From: Pyrus communis
Lineage: Eukaryota; Streptophyta; Magnoliopsida; Rosales; Rosaceae
Direction of reading: 5' to 3'
DNA: 64,000 bases
Assembly (NCBI RefSeq): GCF_963583255.1
Contig: NC_084811.1
Location: forward strand, 18,184,088-18,248,087
Position 1 is the first letter of the stretch. Each line of letters opens with the position of its first letter. Shown here in pieces: positions 34,032 to 46,119 of this stretch. Made by a program: the position numbers and the translations under genes. Under the pieces are notes generated by a model, which was not told where the DNA came from, made no database searches, and saw only the letters and a program-made list of their open reading frames with translations.

Positions 34032-34623
34032 TTTCTTCAGGTTTGCCCTGCCATAAAAGACGAAGGTCGACATATATAGAGATAATATCAAGTGGTGGTA
34101 CTTTTTACCCTTGTCAACAAACGTTTTGATCCCGCAAATCCGGCTCTTTGAAATAGTGGCGCCTCTTCGATCTTTGAATACGCCTCTTCGATTTCTAAGC
34201 AGGCGCCCCTTCGATTTCTGAACGACGCCCCTTCGCTTTCTGAACGACACGTGGTAGTGCAGATGCGGCTCCTTTTGACAAAGCTGCACGCGTCTTCTGA
34301 AAAGCAGAGAAAGCGTCGCCGAACTTTGCGCTTGTCGGCTAAAGATGTGTAGATGCGATGATGACCTCCACGTGTTTTCAGCTTTGTCAGAAATCTTTTG
34401 ACAAAGTTGAACGCGTTTTCTGAAAAGCCGAGGGAGCGTCACCTAAATTACGCCGGAAAATCCGGCTCTTTGAATCGGTGGACACGTCGTCTTGGCTTTT
34501 TATAGAGCTATCAATCACCCCAACACACACACTCTGAAGATTTCCCATTCCTGAAACTCGACTCCGGCCCTTTGTGAAATTTTAACTCCATCCACCCCTT
34601 CTCTTTGAACACTTTTGAAAAAA
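34032..34623. promoter_or_regulatory. Control region of the antisense ORF (B)
   Basis: Same layout as 19896-20467: ATATATA (34072-34078), tandem units built on CTTCGATTTCTGAACG (about 34165-34240), dyad CTTTGTCA/TGACAAAG (about 34382-34406, complete), G-box-like CCACGTGT near 34370, TTTTTATAGAG (34498-34507), and a CT-rich leader before the ATG at 34624. Confidence 0.6.
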
Positions 34624-35295
34624 ATGGCAAACTCATCGAACCTTAGCTTAGATTTGAGTCTCAGCAGCGATCCGGTTGCGCCCCGTCAAGGTAATGTATG
34701 GCGCCCTTCTTTTTTATCTTCTAACGGTCCTCTTTCAGGTGAAGACTCTGTGATGCAGGACGCCACAACAGCTACAATAGTAGCTAAAAACCTCATCACT
34801 CCAAAAGATAGTAGGCTGCTGTCAGGACGGTCCAATGAGTTGGCCGTTCAAGAGTCCCTCGCACTTAGTGTTCAGTGTGCGAGTTCTGTGTCCAACATGG
34901 GCCAACGCCTGCTTGCTCGGTCCCGCCAAGTGGAATCGTTGATGGCAGAGGTGGAAAGACTTAAGCAAGAGATCCAGCAGCTTAAGTACGAGAATAGAAG
35001 TTTGCATGTGCTTGCAAATAACTATTCGTCGGGGATGAAGAGGAAGCTTGATGAGCTGCAAGAATCTGAGGGTCGAATTCACAGTGACCGTCAAAGGCTT
35101 GCGTCTTATCTCCAGAGGCACCTTTTTCCTGGGTCATCCAGCGCTTGGCCAAGTATTGAGGCCTGGAATGCTCTAGCTCCGATGCCTCCCGCTCCGATGG
35201 CTTCCGCTCCGATGCCTCCCGCTTCTATGCCTCCCGCTTCTATGCCTTCCGCTTCTGCGCCTCGTAGTGGGGCTTCACGCAAACAACCTTTGTGA
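34624..35295 (+). CDS. Antisense coiled-coil ORF of element B (223 aa)
   Basis: Intact, opposite to element B. I start it at MANSSNLS, as in the other copies; the upstream TTG of the longer open frame is not needed. LSLDLSL at residues 7-13 keeps the LxLxL pattern; the coiled coil holds RQVESLMAEVERLKQEIQQL; the tail has five M-(P/A)-(P/S)-A units. Tail to tail with the gag-like ORF, 80 bases between the two stops, with the T tract in between. As B is almost unmutated, this sequence is the best stand-in for the active form in this window. No known domain; function unknown. Confidence 0.82.
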   Translation: MANSSNLSLDLSLSSDPVAPRQGNVWRPSFLSSNGPLSGEDSVMQDATTATIVAKNLITPKDSRLLSGRSNELAVQESLALSVQCASSVSNMGQRLLARSRQVESLMAEVERLKQEIQQLKYENRSLHVLANNYSSGMKRKLDELQESEGRIHSDRQRLASYLQRHLFPGSSSAWPSIEAWNALAPMPPAPMASAPMPPASMPPASMPSASAPRSGASRKQPL

Positions 35296-35325
35296 AGCTC
35301 CACCTTTCTCCATGTTTAGTATCTT

Positions 35326-35327
<2 letters not shown>

Positions 35328-35361
<34 letters not shown>
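35328..35361 (-). repeat. Poly(A) tract between convergent ORFs (B)
   Basis: 34 T on the plus strand, that is, poly(A) in the sense of the element, right after the gag-like frame end; same place as in A, C and D. Confidence 0.7.
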
Positions 35362-35366
<5 letters not shown>

Positions 35367-35374
35367 AAATAAAA

Positions 35375-36463
35375 TCAAACGGCATGGAATTGGTCCTTGA
35401 ATGGAAGGTGATACTTGAAGTGAACCGGCAGTGGTTTGAATTCTAGTGTAGGTGCCTGATTAAAAAAAAATAGCAAGTTAGTATAAAATCTAATGGAATT
35501 TGGAAAAAAAAACTTACTTGTTTTGTCCGATAAGAACTCAATGACAAACACCACTCCTTTGAAAGTTTCAGGGATATTGGACTTGGCCAGATTGCAAGTG
35601 ATGGTTATGACTTGTCCAATGTCATCAAATTTAACTTCTTTGGATTTTGTGGTTTCAAGAACGTCCTCTTTGATGAATTCATGACATTCCCTACTTGTCA
35701 CCTTTGAAAGGGCTTCCAAGATGTCTTTTTCACCTTCTTCTTCCTTGGAAGTCATGAATCTGCAAGGAATAGGGATACTTGTTGGAACGGGGTTAAAAAT
35801 AATGAAATTTGGAACAACCATACCTGTATTAGATGGCATAGGAGCAATAGGTGCCTCCGGTAAAGGTGTTTCCACCCTTTCCGTGGGTTGGGTGTGTTCC
35901 TCTTCCTTGTGATTTGATTTTGATGGTTGAGGGTCCGTTCCAACCTCCTTGTCACTTCTCAACATGATTTCCTTGGCAGTTTCAAATTCTCCCTTCGGAT
36001 TTGCAATAGTTGAACTAGGGAGTTCGCCTTGGTCTCGAAACTGTCCTACGAACTCCGCGATCTGCCCAATTTGCTTATCCAAGTGGTCCAACCTTTGTGG
36101 TGGCTGCATAGGCGTTGAATAGAACTCCTCATATGGCTGCCAATATCCTTCTTGTTGAGCCTCATTGTCTTGAATTTGTGAGCCCTGCACCAAACAAATT
36201 AATTCATTAAGCTTTTGATTATAATCTATTGACGAACTTGAGTTTGGTTGGGCATATTGAATATGAGGTTGTGGTGGCTGCCAATATCCTCCTTGTTGAG
36301 CATTTTGAGGTTCCCACCACATAGAGTTTGAATGATCACTCCAATCCGAATTGTAAGTATTGGAAAACACGTTATTCCTTGATTGAAGATTAAATATATC
36401 AACTCTTTGCATTTGGGACCTTTCCATGAGTTGTGACAAAAGAGAAGCATTATCAAGTGCCAT
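35375..36463 (-). CDS. Gag-like ORF of element B (362 aa)
   Basis: Intact frame from MALDNASLLSQLMERSQ; the longer frame upstream runs through the primer site, so I use this ATG. No capsid or zinc-knuckle domain. Residues 40-125 are Trp/Gln/Pro/Tyr-rich with GYWQP repeats; 128-176 (KQIGQIAEFVGQFRDQGELP, then AKEIMLRSDKEVG) match the C-terminal Gag segment of Athila-like elements; 219-250 match the lead to protease (IPIPCRFMTSKEEEGEKDIL); 337-350 (APTLEFKPLPVHFK) match the segment before RT. Residues 255-335 are unfamiliar and contain a possible 62-base intron (35456-35517 on this strand). It is thus a fusion left after deletion of capsid, protease and RT. Whether the protein has any role is unknown. 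Confidence 0.7.
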   Translation of the reverse strand: MALDNASLLSQLMERSQMQRVDIFNLQSRNNVFSNTYNSDWSDHSNSMWWEPQNAQQGGYWQPPQPHIQYAQPNSSSSIDYNQKLNELICLVQGSQIQDNEAQQEGYWQPYEEFYSTPMQPPQRLDHLDKQIGQIAEFVGQFRDQGELPSSTIANPKGEFETAKEIMLRSDKEVGTDPQPSKSNHKEEEHTQPTERVETPLPEAPIAPMPSNTGMVVPNFIIFNPVPTSIPIPCRFMTSKEEEGEKDILEALSKVTSRECHEFIKEDVLETTKSKEVKFDDIGQVITITCNLAKSNIPETFKGVVFVIEFLSDKTSKFFFPNSIRFYTNLLFFFNQAPTLEFKPLPVHFKYHLPFKDQFHAV

Positions 36464-36555
36464 CTTGTTCTTAACAAACAAAACACAAATAAAAAAAACT
36501 AAATCTAAAAGACAATACAGAAACAAACAATCCAAGGGATTAGCAAATTTTCTAA

Positions 36556-36573
36556 TCCCCGGCAACGGCGCCA
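36556..36573 (-). other. Element B primer binding site, tRNA-Asp
   Basis: Minus-strand TGGCGCCGTTGCCGGGGA, five bases from the LTR end; full match to tRNA-Asp. Confidence 0.92.
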
Positions 36574-36578
36574 AAATT

Positions 36579-38518
36579 TGATGCGAGATTTATACGCGCA
36601 CAAATTAAACCCTCTTTTTGACAATTGTAGTATAAGTATAAGTAGGGATCGTTCTGGACCGGGGATTAGGAGGGATTGCAAATCTCTTGGAAACTGACTC
36701 AAAAACGTAAAATAAAGTTTAAAACACTAAACTAGACTCAAAGAATTCAAAATTAAAGTTTAAAACACTAAGACAAACCAAAAACTCAAAATGCTTTAAA
36801 AACACAAACTAAATTGAATTCTAACTAAAATGAACATTAAAACAAAAGGGGGGTTGAGGTTTTACGAAAATTGAAATAACGAAACAAGTTAAATAAACTA
36901 GACAGAATGTAAATATGAAATTGATGAAATGGAATGAATGGATGATAGAATAGCTAAGGGGGTCATCTCCACATATGTTACACTTGCATAATAAAAAGAT
37001 TTCCAGTTGATCTTTCGATAAATTATGAAACTCATCACCCCGGGTTAATTAGGTCCGCTTAAATTAACCGTCAAGTTTTCCTTAAGTTAATGAATTGGAT
37101 GGGTTAGCGCAACGCAATTCACAACATTCTCCAAAAGTCCTTTACGTGAACAGCACAATAAAGATACAATCAAAGATCATTAAGCATTATGAAAACTATA
37201 AGTGTTGACGAGGCATTCGTTACTATGATGAGCATGAAACTCGTGCCAAGAATTCATTTAACGCGATTGTTTATAAGCAACCTCCACTACTTGTGAATAT
37301 AAGTTCATAACGATTAGGTGAAAATCACTTATATTCTAGCGTCATATTCATGCATGAAAAATTAAGCGCGCATTCTTAATAAACATACATAAATAAGTTA
37401 TCAATCAAACGGTTAAACAAATTGAATCAACAACTTATGAAATGCAATTAGAAGTAATCAAATCAAAATGCAAGCATAAACATATATTTCGAATCACCCC
37501 CTAGCTAAAGGGGGTTTAGTTTATTATAACTTTGAAATCAAAGAAATACCTAAACATTCCAACAACTCAAACTTGAATTGTATGAACGTTTAGGCACTCT
37601 TCTCTTCCATTCCTCATACGTACAAACAAAGAGAATTGAATTTAAACATTGAAATCAAAGAAACACCTAAACATTCCAACAACTCAAACTTGAATTGTAT
37701 GAACGTTTAGGCACTCTTCTCTTCCTCGTTGTTGTAGCACAAGGTCTAAGGATAGTTTGATGGTGTGAATAGTTTGGGGAGTGGTGTTTGGATTAATAGG
37801 GAAATCACGGCAAAGAGAAGGAATGGAAGTGTTTGTGGTGTGTTGTGTATGAAATGAGATGTTCATGAATGAATGAATGCAAGGGTATTTATAGGAGTAG
37901 TGGAGGGAACATATGGCTATGTCATTTGTAGGTGAAGTAGGTGGATGTTGTAGGTGAAGTAGGTGGATGTTGTAGGTGAAGTGGATGTTGTAGGTGAAGT
38001 GGGTGGATGTTGTAGGTGAAGTAGGTGGATGTTATGTTAAGTGATAAGTGATAAGTGATATGATATGTGGTTATGATATGATAAGTGGTTAAGTGGTGAT
38101 GATAAGTGATAAGTGATTAAGTGATATGATATGTGGTGATGATAAGTGATAAGTGCATGTGGGTTAACTAATGAAGGAAATGCATGTGCAATGACAATGT
38201 GTTAGAATGGATGTGTGTTATGCATGGCATGATTGGGATTAGGAAAGGTTTAAATGTCCTAAAACTAAAGAGAACAAGGTTCCAACACTTTGGCTCCAAT
38301 TAGGTCTTCAATTTCGTCCAACATTTTGGCTTCAAGCATAAGCTATCCGTCCTTAGCCCAAAAGTGCTCCAAAAGTCTCCAAAATGCATCTTTTTGCTCC
38401 TTTAGCCCTTTGGACCTACAAACACACGAAAATAGCTTAAAGTACTAAAATAACTAAAGAAACATAACGTAAATGTACGAGAACAAGCCATTTAAGTCGC
38501 ATAAATATGCTCCTATCA
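36579..38518 (-). repeat. Element B 5' LTR
   Basis: Same length as 29630-31569 and nearly identical; TATTTATA at 37886-37893 (TATAAATA on the minus strand). Confidence 0.93.
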
Positions 38519-38523
38519 GAGCT

Positions 38524-40258
38524 ATTATGAGTTTTCATGTATGTTCTTCATATTTCTTGAAGTTCTTATCAAGAACAAAAAGTTTTGAAGTTTTGATTCA
38601 AAAGTTTTATGTTTTACATAAAGTTTTGATTATTAGTTGATGGGTGATGATTATTGGTGAGAAATGATTAAATGGCTTTAATTATGTCAAAGATATATTT
38701 TTGAATATTAGTTGATGGATGATGATTGTTGGTAAGAAATGATTAAATGGTTTTAATTATATCAAAGATATATTTTCTTTTCAAACCATCCCCACCATCT
38801 TTAATCTCACCCACCAAAATCCACTTACAAAATTCTTTTTATCAAAAATCTCTATAACAACTATCCTTGGCCGGCCACCCCTTTAGTGGGGTGCTTTTGT
38901 GCAATTAAATAAAGTTTTGATACTTTTGTGTATTTGTATTTTGGCCCAAAAGTTTGTGTTTTTGCAAAATGGCCCAAATAAAATGAGAACAAAAATTGTT
39001 TTGTCTCTTTAATGAGAATTGGATTTTCATTATATTTAGTTCCATTTAAATCAATTCTATGGATCCAAAAACCAATTGTTTAAAGTTGTTTTCTTAGTTA
39101 ATTTAGTTAATTAAGAAAAGGGTGATTATGAACCAAAGGCCTCGATAATTGAGCTATGTGATTGGCCGATTTACATTATGAATGATTGGGTTTTAAGTAA
39201 TGTAGATTTGAATGTAATTTGATTAATTCAAGTTGTTGTAAAGGGCATAAGCCCATTATTTGTTTTGTAAAAGGGCATAAGCCCTTCTTATTATTTCATG
39301 TATTCCTCTTTGTTTATATGTATGCAAATTGGAATAGTTGGGTCCAACGCCCAATAGGAAATAACGGTTTAATTGGATTAAATGCGTAACTAAAATCAAC
39401 AACTATCTACCTTAAACCCAAGGTTCAACACAAGGCTCGTGTTGGATCAAATCAAACGGTTCATAATCATCCTAAAACCTAATATGACTATATAGTCCAT
39501 ATGAGGATGCAATGCGTTCGTTAGTAGTTCCATATAGTCTCGCTTGTTTCAACGAAACAGTGGGAGTATTATATGCTACTAAATCATATTAACTTGGACC
39601 AATAGTTATGATAGGGCCATGTTCTTTTAATATGATTAAAATGTTTTTGATGTAGCCCAAAACTACTCCCTCAACAAACGAATATTAAGTTGATAAACGA
39701 GAGATGTTTTGAACATTTCTTCGTAGGCCTTCCACCGTGGTGGGCTCCAATCGTTTGTGACTCATGCACCGGCTTCACCCTATAATGGGGAAGTACAAAG
39801 TATGGGCTTACATCCAGGAGGAGTCCATAAACATATGATGAGGTGAGTGTAGACAACGAGTATGACCAACATGATATAATTCTGAGGTTGTGCTTGAACC
39901 TCTACATAAACTAAGCATGGTGGGAATAACTTAACTAAGTGCAATGGTGCCAACATGATATAATTCTGAGGCATTCATTCTCTAGAGGCCAAACTAGATG
40001 GGTAATTACAAGAGTTGTAAATGACTAAAGTGTTATTCTCTCATCATTATTTTTGCTAACCAACATGATATAATTCTGAGGTGGGCTTGGTAATAGTGAG
40101 TCTCCCATACCCCGCTAAGAGTTCAACATAACTCTCAGATTCTATTGAGGGATATGGAATTTGCCAAAAATAGTGGGTGATACTATTTGATTCAAGACCC
40201 AATCAAGTAGTTAATCAACAATCTAATACGATTTCTGTTATGTTATGTAGTTAACGAC
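38524..40258 (+). other. Element I leader and lost gag start
   Basis: Continues element I after B. No frame encodes the N-terminal part of a copia Gag; the stretch holds a GGCCGGCC palindrome (about 38871) and three spaced copies of a 22-base motif starting CCAACATGATATAATTCTG (about 39868, 39950, 40059). It is either a long untranslated leader or a region in which gag was replaced. Confidence 0.6.
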
Positions 40259-43200
40259 ATGCCTAAAATACTACCCACCATTATACTTGACAAAATGGCC
40301 CAAGACTTTTTCCTTGCATATCTCTCGGATGATTTCACTAAGTTTATTGTAAACTATAAAGTGAATAGATTCGATCATACTTTTAATGAGATGATTGACA
40401 TATGCTGTAAATTTGAAAAATGTTTCAAAAAGAACAGTGGGAGTGAGAATGCAAAAACAAGGAAAAGGTTACTTAAGAAGAAGGCAAAGAAATCCAAAGG
40501 AACATGCTTTCATTGTGGAAAGGATGAACGTTGGAAGAAGAAATACAGGGTGCGCATTGCGAGCCTTATGACACGAACTTTTGAAGAGACTATTTCGGTC
40601 ATAGAAAGTGCTTTTACAGTGAGCTCCAATTCCTGGATATTTGATTCAGGCGCTAGTCAACATATCTGTAATACGATGCAGGGACTAGTAGGGAGCAAGA
40701 CACTACGCAATGAGGAGATGGTTGTGCGAGTTGGGAACGGCGCTAAAATCTCTGCAAAAGCAATAGGCACCTACATGCTTAACCTACCCTCTGGGGAAGT
40801 CCTGGAACTTAAAAATTGTTTATATTTTCCTTCATGTATAAAGAATTTGATTTCTATCTCTAAGCTTTTACGAGATGGGCACTCAGTATTGTTTGACAAA
40901 ATGAGTTGCACTTTATACTTGAACAGTCGTATTATCTCTCATGGTAATATGATAGAGGGACTTTTTCACCTAGAGACGAATAGTGGGATGCACTGTATTG
41001 AAAGCGGGAATACCTCAAAACCCAAAAGGGCTAGAGAAGAAGTTAACCAAGTTAGACTTTGGCATCTTAAACTTGGACATGTAAACCAGGATAAGATTCG
41101 CAAGATGTCGAAAGATAGATATCTTAGCCCATTAGGTAATGACCTCATGGGAACTTGTGAACCTTGTCTACTGGGAAAGATGACCAAATCTCCATTCACT
41201 GGGAAAGGAGAGCGTGCCACTGAAATTCTAGGGTTAATCCACACTGACGTATGTGGACCTATGTCTACTACGTCGAGAGGAGGCTTCTCCTACTATATCA
41301 CATTCACCGACGATCACTCTCGGTTTGGCTATTTGTATCTTATGAACTACAAGTCAGAATCCTTTGAAAGGTTCAAAGAATTCAAGAATGAAGTTGAGAA
41401 GCAAACTGGGAAACAGATAAAGACCCTAAGATCGGATCGAGGGGGTGAATATCTGAGTAATGAGTTCCTAGATTATCTCAAAAAGTGTGGAATTGTATCA
41501 CAATGGACTCCACCAGGAACTCCTCAACATAACGGAGTTTCTGAGAGGAGAAACCGAACCTTGATGAACATGGTTCGTTCTATGATGAGTTCCGCTGATC
41601 TACCAATATCATTCTGGGGATATGCACTACACACAGCAGCTTATTTGCTGAATGCAGTGCCTTCTAAATCTGTTCCACAAACACCATATGAGATATGGTA
41701 TGGAAAGAAGCCAAGTCTTAAACATCTTAAGATTTGGGGTTGTCCAGCATACGTTAAGAAACAAGATGCTGGAAAGCTTGAAGCGAGATCCGTTAAATGC
41801 TATTTTGTGGGGTATCCTAAACAAACCTATGGATACGAATTCTATCACCCTGACGACCAGAAAGTCTTTGTCGCCAGAACTGCTATATTCATGGAGGATG
41901 AATTAGTTCTTAAAGGAACTAGCAAGATAGAATTGAAGGAAATTAATGAGATTAATGATGAACCACAAACAAGCACTCGACAAGTTGACAACCCTGTTCC
42001 TGAACCCCTAGCTCCACGTAGATCTGAACGGGTTAATAAGCCACCTAGGAGGTATGGCTTAGACAAAGACTTTGGGGAATTGTACCTTCTAGGTGACAAT
42101 GACACAAAGGAAGACCCTAGAGACTACATTGAGGCAATGTTCGACATTGACTCAAAGAGATGGCAAGAGGCCATGAAATCCGAGATGGATTCCATGTATC
42201 AAAATCAAGTCTGGACTCTTGTAGACCCTCCAGAAGGTATAGTACCTGTTGGAAACAAATGGATCTTCAAGAGGAAAATAGGCGTTGATGGGAACGTGGA
42301 GACTTATAAGGCTAGACTAGTAGCCAAGGGTTACAGGCAAAGAGAAGGGATTGACTATGAAGAAACCTTTTCTCCTGTAGCCATGATTAAGTCCATTCGA
42401 ATTTTGCTTGCTATAGCTGCGTACCATGATTATGAAATCTGGCAAATGGACGTGAAGACAGCCTTTCTGAACGGCTACCTAGAGGAAGAGCTTTATATGG
42501 CTCAACCCGAAGGTTTCGTGTCCAAGTCTGAAAAGACTAAGGTATGCAAACTTCAGAGGTCCATTTATGGACTTAAGCAAGCCTCCAGGAGCTGGAACAT
42601 TCGTTTTGATACTGAAATCAAATCGTTTGGTTTTACTCAAAACGAAGACGACAATTGTGTTTATCAAAAGGTCGTTGGGGAAGCAGTTGTATTCCTAGTG
42701 TTATATGTAGATGACATATTACTATTCGGGAATGACACTGCAATACTTTCTTCTGTAAAAGTGTGGTTGTCCAAAACCTTCCACATGAAAGATTTAGGAG
42801 ATGCATCTTATGTACTTGGGATAAAGCTCTATCGTGATAGATCCAGAAAATTAATTGGATTATCCCAATCTATGTACATTGATAAGGTGCTAAGTAGGTT
42901 CCAGATGAAGCAATCTAAGAAAGGTATTCTTCCTGTAGGACATGGAATTCATCTTTCTAAGTCCATGGGACCTAAGACTCCTGAAGAGATACGGCATATG
43001 AATATGATTCCTTATGCTTCCGCCATAGGAAGTCTTATGTATGCCATGATATGCACAAGGCCTGATATCGCATATGTTGTGAGCATTACTAGTTGATATC
43101 AATCTAACCCAGGATCAGAACACTGGGCAGCTGTCAAGACGGTCCTTAAGTACTTAAGAAGAACTAAGGACATGTTCCTCGTTTATGGAGGAGCGACAGA

Positions 43201-43693
43201 GTTGCGAGTGGAAGGCTATACAGACGCAGATTTCCAATCTGACGTTGATGATAGAAGTTCCAACTCCGGATATGTATTCACTCTGAATGGTGGGGCTGTC
43301 AGCTGGAAAAGCAAGAAACAAAGTGTAATTGCTGATTCCACGACAGAGGCTGAATATGTCGCTGCAGCTGAAGCCGGCAAAGAAGCGTTCTGGATGAAGA
43401 AGTTCATCACTGAACTTGGAGTGGTTCCAACCATTACATCACCAGTAACTTTGTACTGTGATAATAGTGGGGCGATAGCTCAAGCCAAGAAACCCAGGGC
43501 ACATCAAAAGAACAAGCATTTTGATAGGCGCTTTAATATCATTAGAAGATATGCTGCCGAGGGGAAAGTTAACATCCTCAAAGTTGCTTCAGCCAATAAC
43601 GTAGCAGATCCACTAACGAAGCCAATGTCTCAAATCCAACTTGACCGTCATATGGAAAAGATGGGTATTAGATACAAGGGAAGATGGCTTTGA
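40259..43693 (+). pseudogene. Element I gag-pol, one nonsense codon and damaged gag
   Basis: One frame of 1144 codons broken once, by TGA at 43094-43096, where a CGA (Arg) codon is expected in the SRYQSNP motif. Domains: truncated Gag (1-80); zinc knuckle at 83-96 with Cys83 and Cys86 but Arg91 and Tyr96 in place of His and Cys; protease DSGA at 129-132; integrase HHCC His269, His274, Cys300, Cys303 and catalytic Asp330, Asp393, Glu429 (35 residues between the last two); RT with Asp731 and YVDD (817-819 region); after the stop, RNase H with YTDADF, TEAEYVAA, YCDNSGA and NVADPLTKP. The polymerase enzymes thus look intact at their active sites except for the stop. The Gag N-terminus is missing and RNA packaging should fail, so the element probably needed help in trans. 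Confidence 0.9.
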
Positions 43694-43697
43694 GTGC

Positions 43698-43708
43698 AAG
43701 TGGGAGAT
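43698..43708 (+). other. Element I polypurine tract
   Basis: AAGTGGGAGAT directly before the 3' LTR; primes plus-strand synthesis. Same sequence stands before the LTR of copia H. Confidence 0.85.
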
Positions 43709-45569
43709 TGTTGGAAGTATGCCCACAAAGCCACTCATTTGATGTAATAGCTTTTTGGAATACTTATTGTGTTAAACTTTTATATGTTTAATAGAGGGCA
43801 AAGCTTATTGTTAATCACTATTTATAGTATCTTGTGTTTAAGCAATAAGGGAATCCAAGGAATGTATTTGATCTAAGAGACAAGTGATTTAAGTTAGTTA
43901 AATTAACGAGACCTTTCTCTTATGTTCATTCCTAAAACGTTCCTAGCCATAGGATTGCCAATTGGGCATTGACAATCCGCTAAGGTTAGTATGTGTTATG
44001 TCGACTCAAGCGTGAGCATGAACTAGTCTCAAGTCATTTGGTGTTGGACACTAAGGCAAACACATAGGTGCTCGAAAGAGTAATCGAGTACACTGAACAA
44101 CGATCAAACGAGAGTTCGAACATACATGTCATGTGAGAACTCAATAGTTGCAATATGCAAAGTAGTCCTTTGACCTGAGGCATCATTGATGTCTAATGGT
44201 TAGGTCCTTGATCTTTGATTATGTCAACGGCATTCCATTGGAGTGTCCACGGCATTGTTGGGGTCAAGCTATCTAGTCATGCAGGCATATGAATGTACAA
44301 CAAGGGATCTCTAACCTTCCATGATGGAAGGAGAATACTCTAAGATATGATTCGAGAGTCTTTGGCCAAAGCATATGAATATGACTAAGGAAGATGTTCC
44401 AAATCTTATTCAATTGAATCATATAGAGAAGTATCACATTGGATAGTAGACATGAAACAAACTATCACTTAAACAATGTGATTAAGAGTATTGTATTAGA
44501 TAAGGACCGTATTGCATTGTAGTTGTAACTGGATAGGTTCTCCAACCACTTCTACTTAGCTTGGGTAACCATGACATGCTGCTAGGCGTCACCCATGGTT
44601 TGTGGAAGCCCTAAAGATTAACAAACACTAATTTTAAGGGAGAATTGAAATGTGGTTTCAATTCACAATCGATAGTTAAGAGTAACATCGCCCACTACCT
44701 CGCTAATTGGAACCTAATGGATCGTACACCGAGTAAGGATATAAGTGAAGAAATTATATGAAATGGATAAGCAATTAAATGGTTTAATTGAAGAATGGTC
44801 AAGATTAATTAAATAGTTAATTAATTATACGAAACGTTCGTATTAGGCGTTTAAGTTAGTTTTGGGCTTCGGGGCGCAAAAACGTTTTGGTCCACAAGGC
44901 CCATTATGTTTAAGTTGTATGACAACTAAAACAAAATGGGCAATTAAGCCCAATAACAACATATGGCCGGCCATAAGGGTGGAGGGTAGTGAACTTGGCT
45001 TAATTGCAAGTTTGCCACTCCATTGTGAGGTGGTATAAAGACATCTTTATAACCATTTCATCCTAAGGGTTTTCGAATAGAATTTGGGTGAAACCTATTC
45101 TCTCATTTTCTACATAGAGGCCGGCCACCTTAGGGGAAGAACATCTAGCAATCTTTCTTCCCTAAGTCATCCATTTCATCTTCACACAACATCTTTGGTG
45201 TGGAGACTTAGAGACACCAAACTTTTGGTGTTTTGGAGAACAAATCCTCAAATCCTCAAAGAAGAAAAAGGAGCACTAAAAGGGAGGAAATCACAAGGAA
45301 GATCCAAGGAGCAAGGAGGTGACTTGAAGGCCCTCCACTTGGGTGAATCCCTTGTGCAATCAAGGATGAGCTTCAAGGGTAAAGAATCTCTAAATTCTTA
45401 TTCTCTTTAATATTGTTAAAGAGTCTTATGGTTCACCATATACTAGGCTTTGAAAGTCATGGGTTTTATGAATTGTTTTTGAATGCATGCCTACTTTAAA
45501 GTGTTATTAGTATGCCTATGTATTCAAATGTTCATGCATGTTCTTAGCTAGGACAAAATTTTTCCTTCA
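43709..45569 (+). repeat. Element I 3' LTR
   Basis: Equal in length to 27399-29259; TATAAAG at 45034-45040; followed by the duplication CAACT. Confidence 0.93.
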
Positions 45570-45574
45570 CAACT

Positions 45575-46119
45575 ATCAAGAAGTCATCTAGATGCCAATA
45601 TTCCTCAAATTAAGGGATTAGACTTAATAGAGAATCCCATGGAAAGAGGAAACATAAAATCTGGCAGCATTAGTCACCCTATATCGTCTAATATCCATAT
45701 GCAGCATTAGTCACCCAATATCGCCTAATAATACTAATTAGCCCACAGAAATCATGCTCCATGTGCTAAATGCTCTCATAAATATCATTTTACATTTCAA
45801 GAACATACCATCAGACTCTTCCCCAACCAAGTTCATCAACTGGTCAATCCCTCTTACTTAAATAACACTTGAATAAGAAGATTCTGGTCCGTCCCACACT
45901 AAGCGAAAAACCTACTCCATAACAATGCAAAAAAAACCTCTAAGACAATGCATCTAGTATCAAGTAAGGACCTATATTTATAGTACTTCTTAAAAATTAA
46001 ACTTGCATTGTGCTGATATTTTAAAAATTTGTTCATCGTAACTTGTAAACATAGATAGAGTATCATTATCAACTTAACTAAAAGGCAAATCGATTTAAGA
46101 ACTACTAAATATATGACCC
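45575..46119 (-). other. CACTA interior between elements I and C
   Basis: No frame recognised. A 40-base unit starting GCAGCATTAGTCACCC is present twice (about 45664 and 45704). Probably intron of the split CACTA gene. Confidence 0.4.

Larger units (their letters stand above)
29630..38518 (-). mobile_element. Element B: very recent non-autonomous Athila-derived LTR retrotransposon
   Basis: Two LTRs of exactly 1940 bases (29630-31569 and 36579-38518) differ at one site that I noticed (30479 against 37428). GAGCT flanks both sides (29625-29629 and 38519-38523). Read on the minus strand: 5' LTR 38518-36579, tRNA-Asp primer site, a 362-codon gag-like ORF, poly(A), then the antisense ORF on the plus strand, its control region, a 2.4-kb untranslated part and the polypurine end TAAGTGTGGGGGTATT (31570-31585). 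Polymerase is absent. Youngest insertion in the window, since it lies within the young element I. Confidence 0.95.
27399..45569 (+). mobile_element. Element I: recent, nearly intact Ty1/copia retrotransposon, split by element B
   Basis: LTRs of equal length (1861 bases; 27399-29259 and 43709-45569) start TGTTGG and end TTCA; CAACT flanks both ends (27394-27398 and 45570-45574). The gene order in the pol frame (protease, integrase, RT, RNase H) is that of Ty1/copia. By eye only about five base changes separate the LTRs, so the insertion is young. Element B sits 370 bases after the 5' LTR. I do not assign a copia lineage. Confidence 0.93.

Noticed and set aside
35493..35955. Plus-strand frames opposite the gag-like ORF of B (same in C)
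   Set aside because: Shadow frames; the minus-strand gag reading has family matches.
39868..40080. Spaced repeats considered as a CRISPR-like array
   Set aside because: Only three units, unequal spacing, eukaryotic retrotransposon context.
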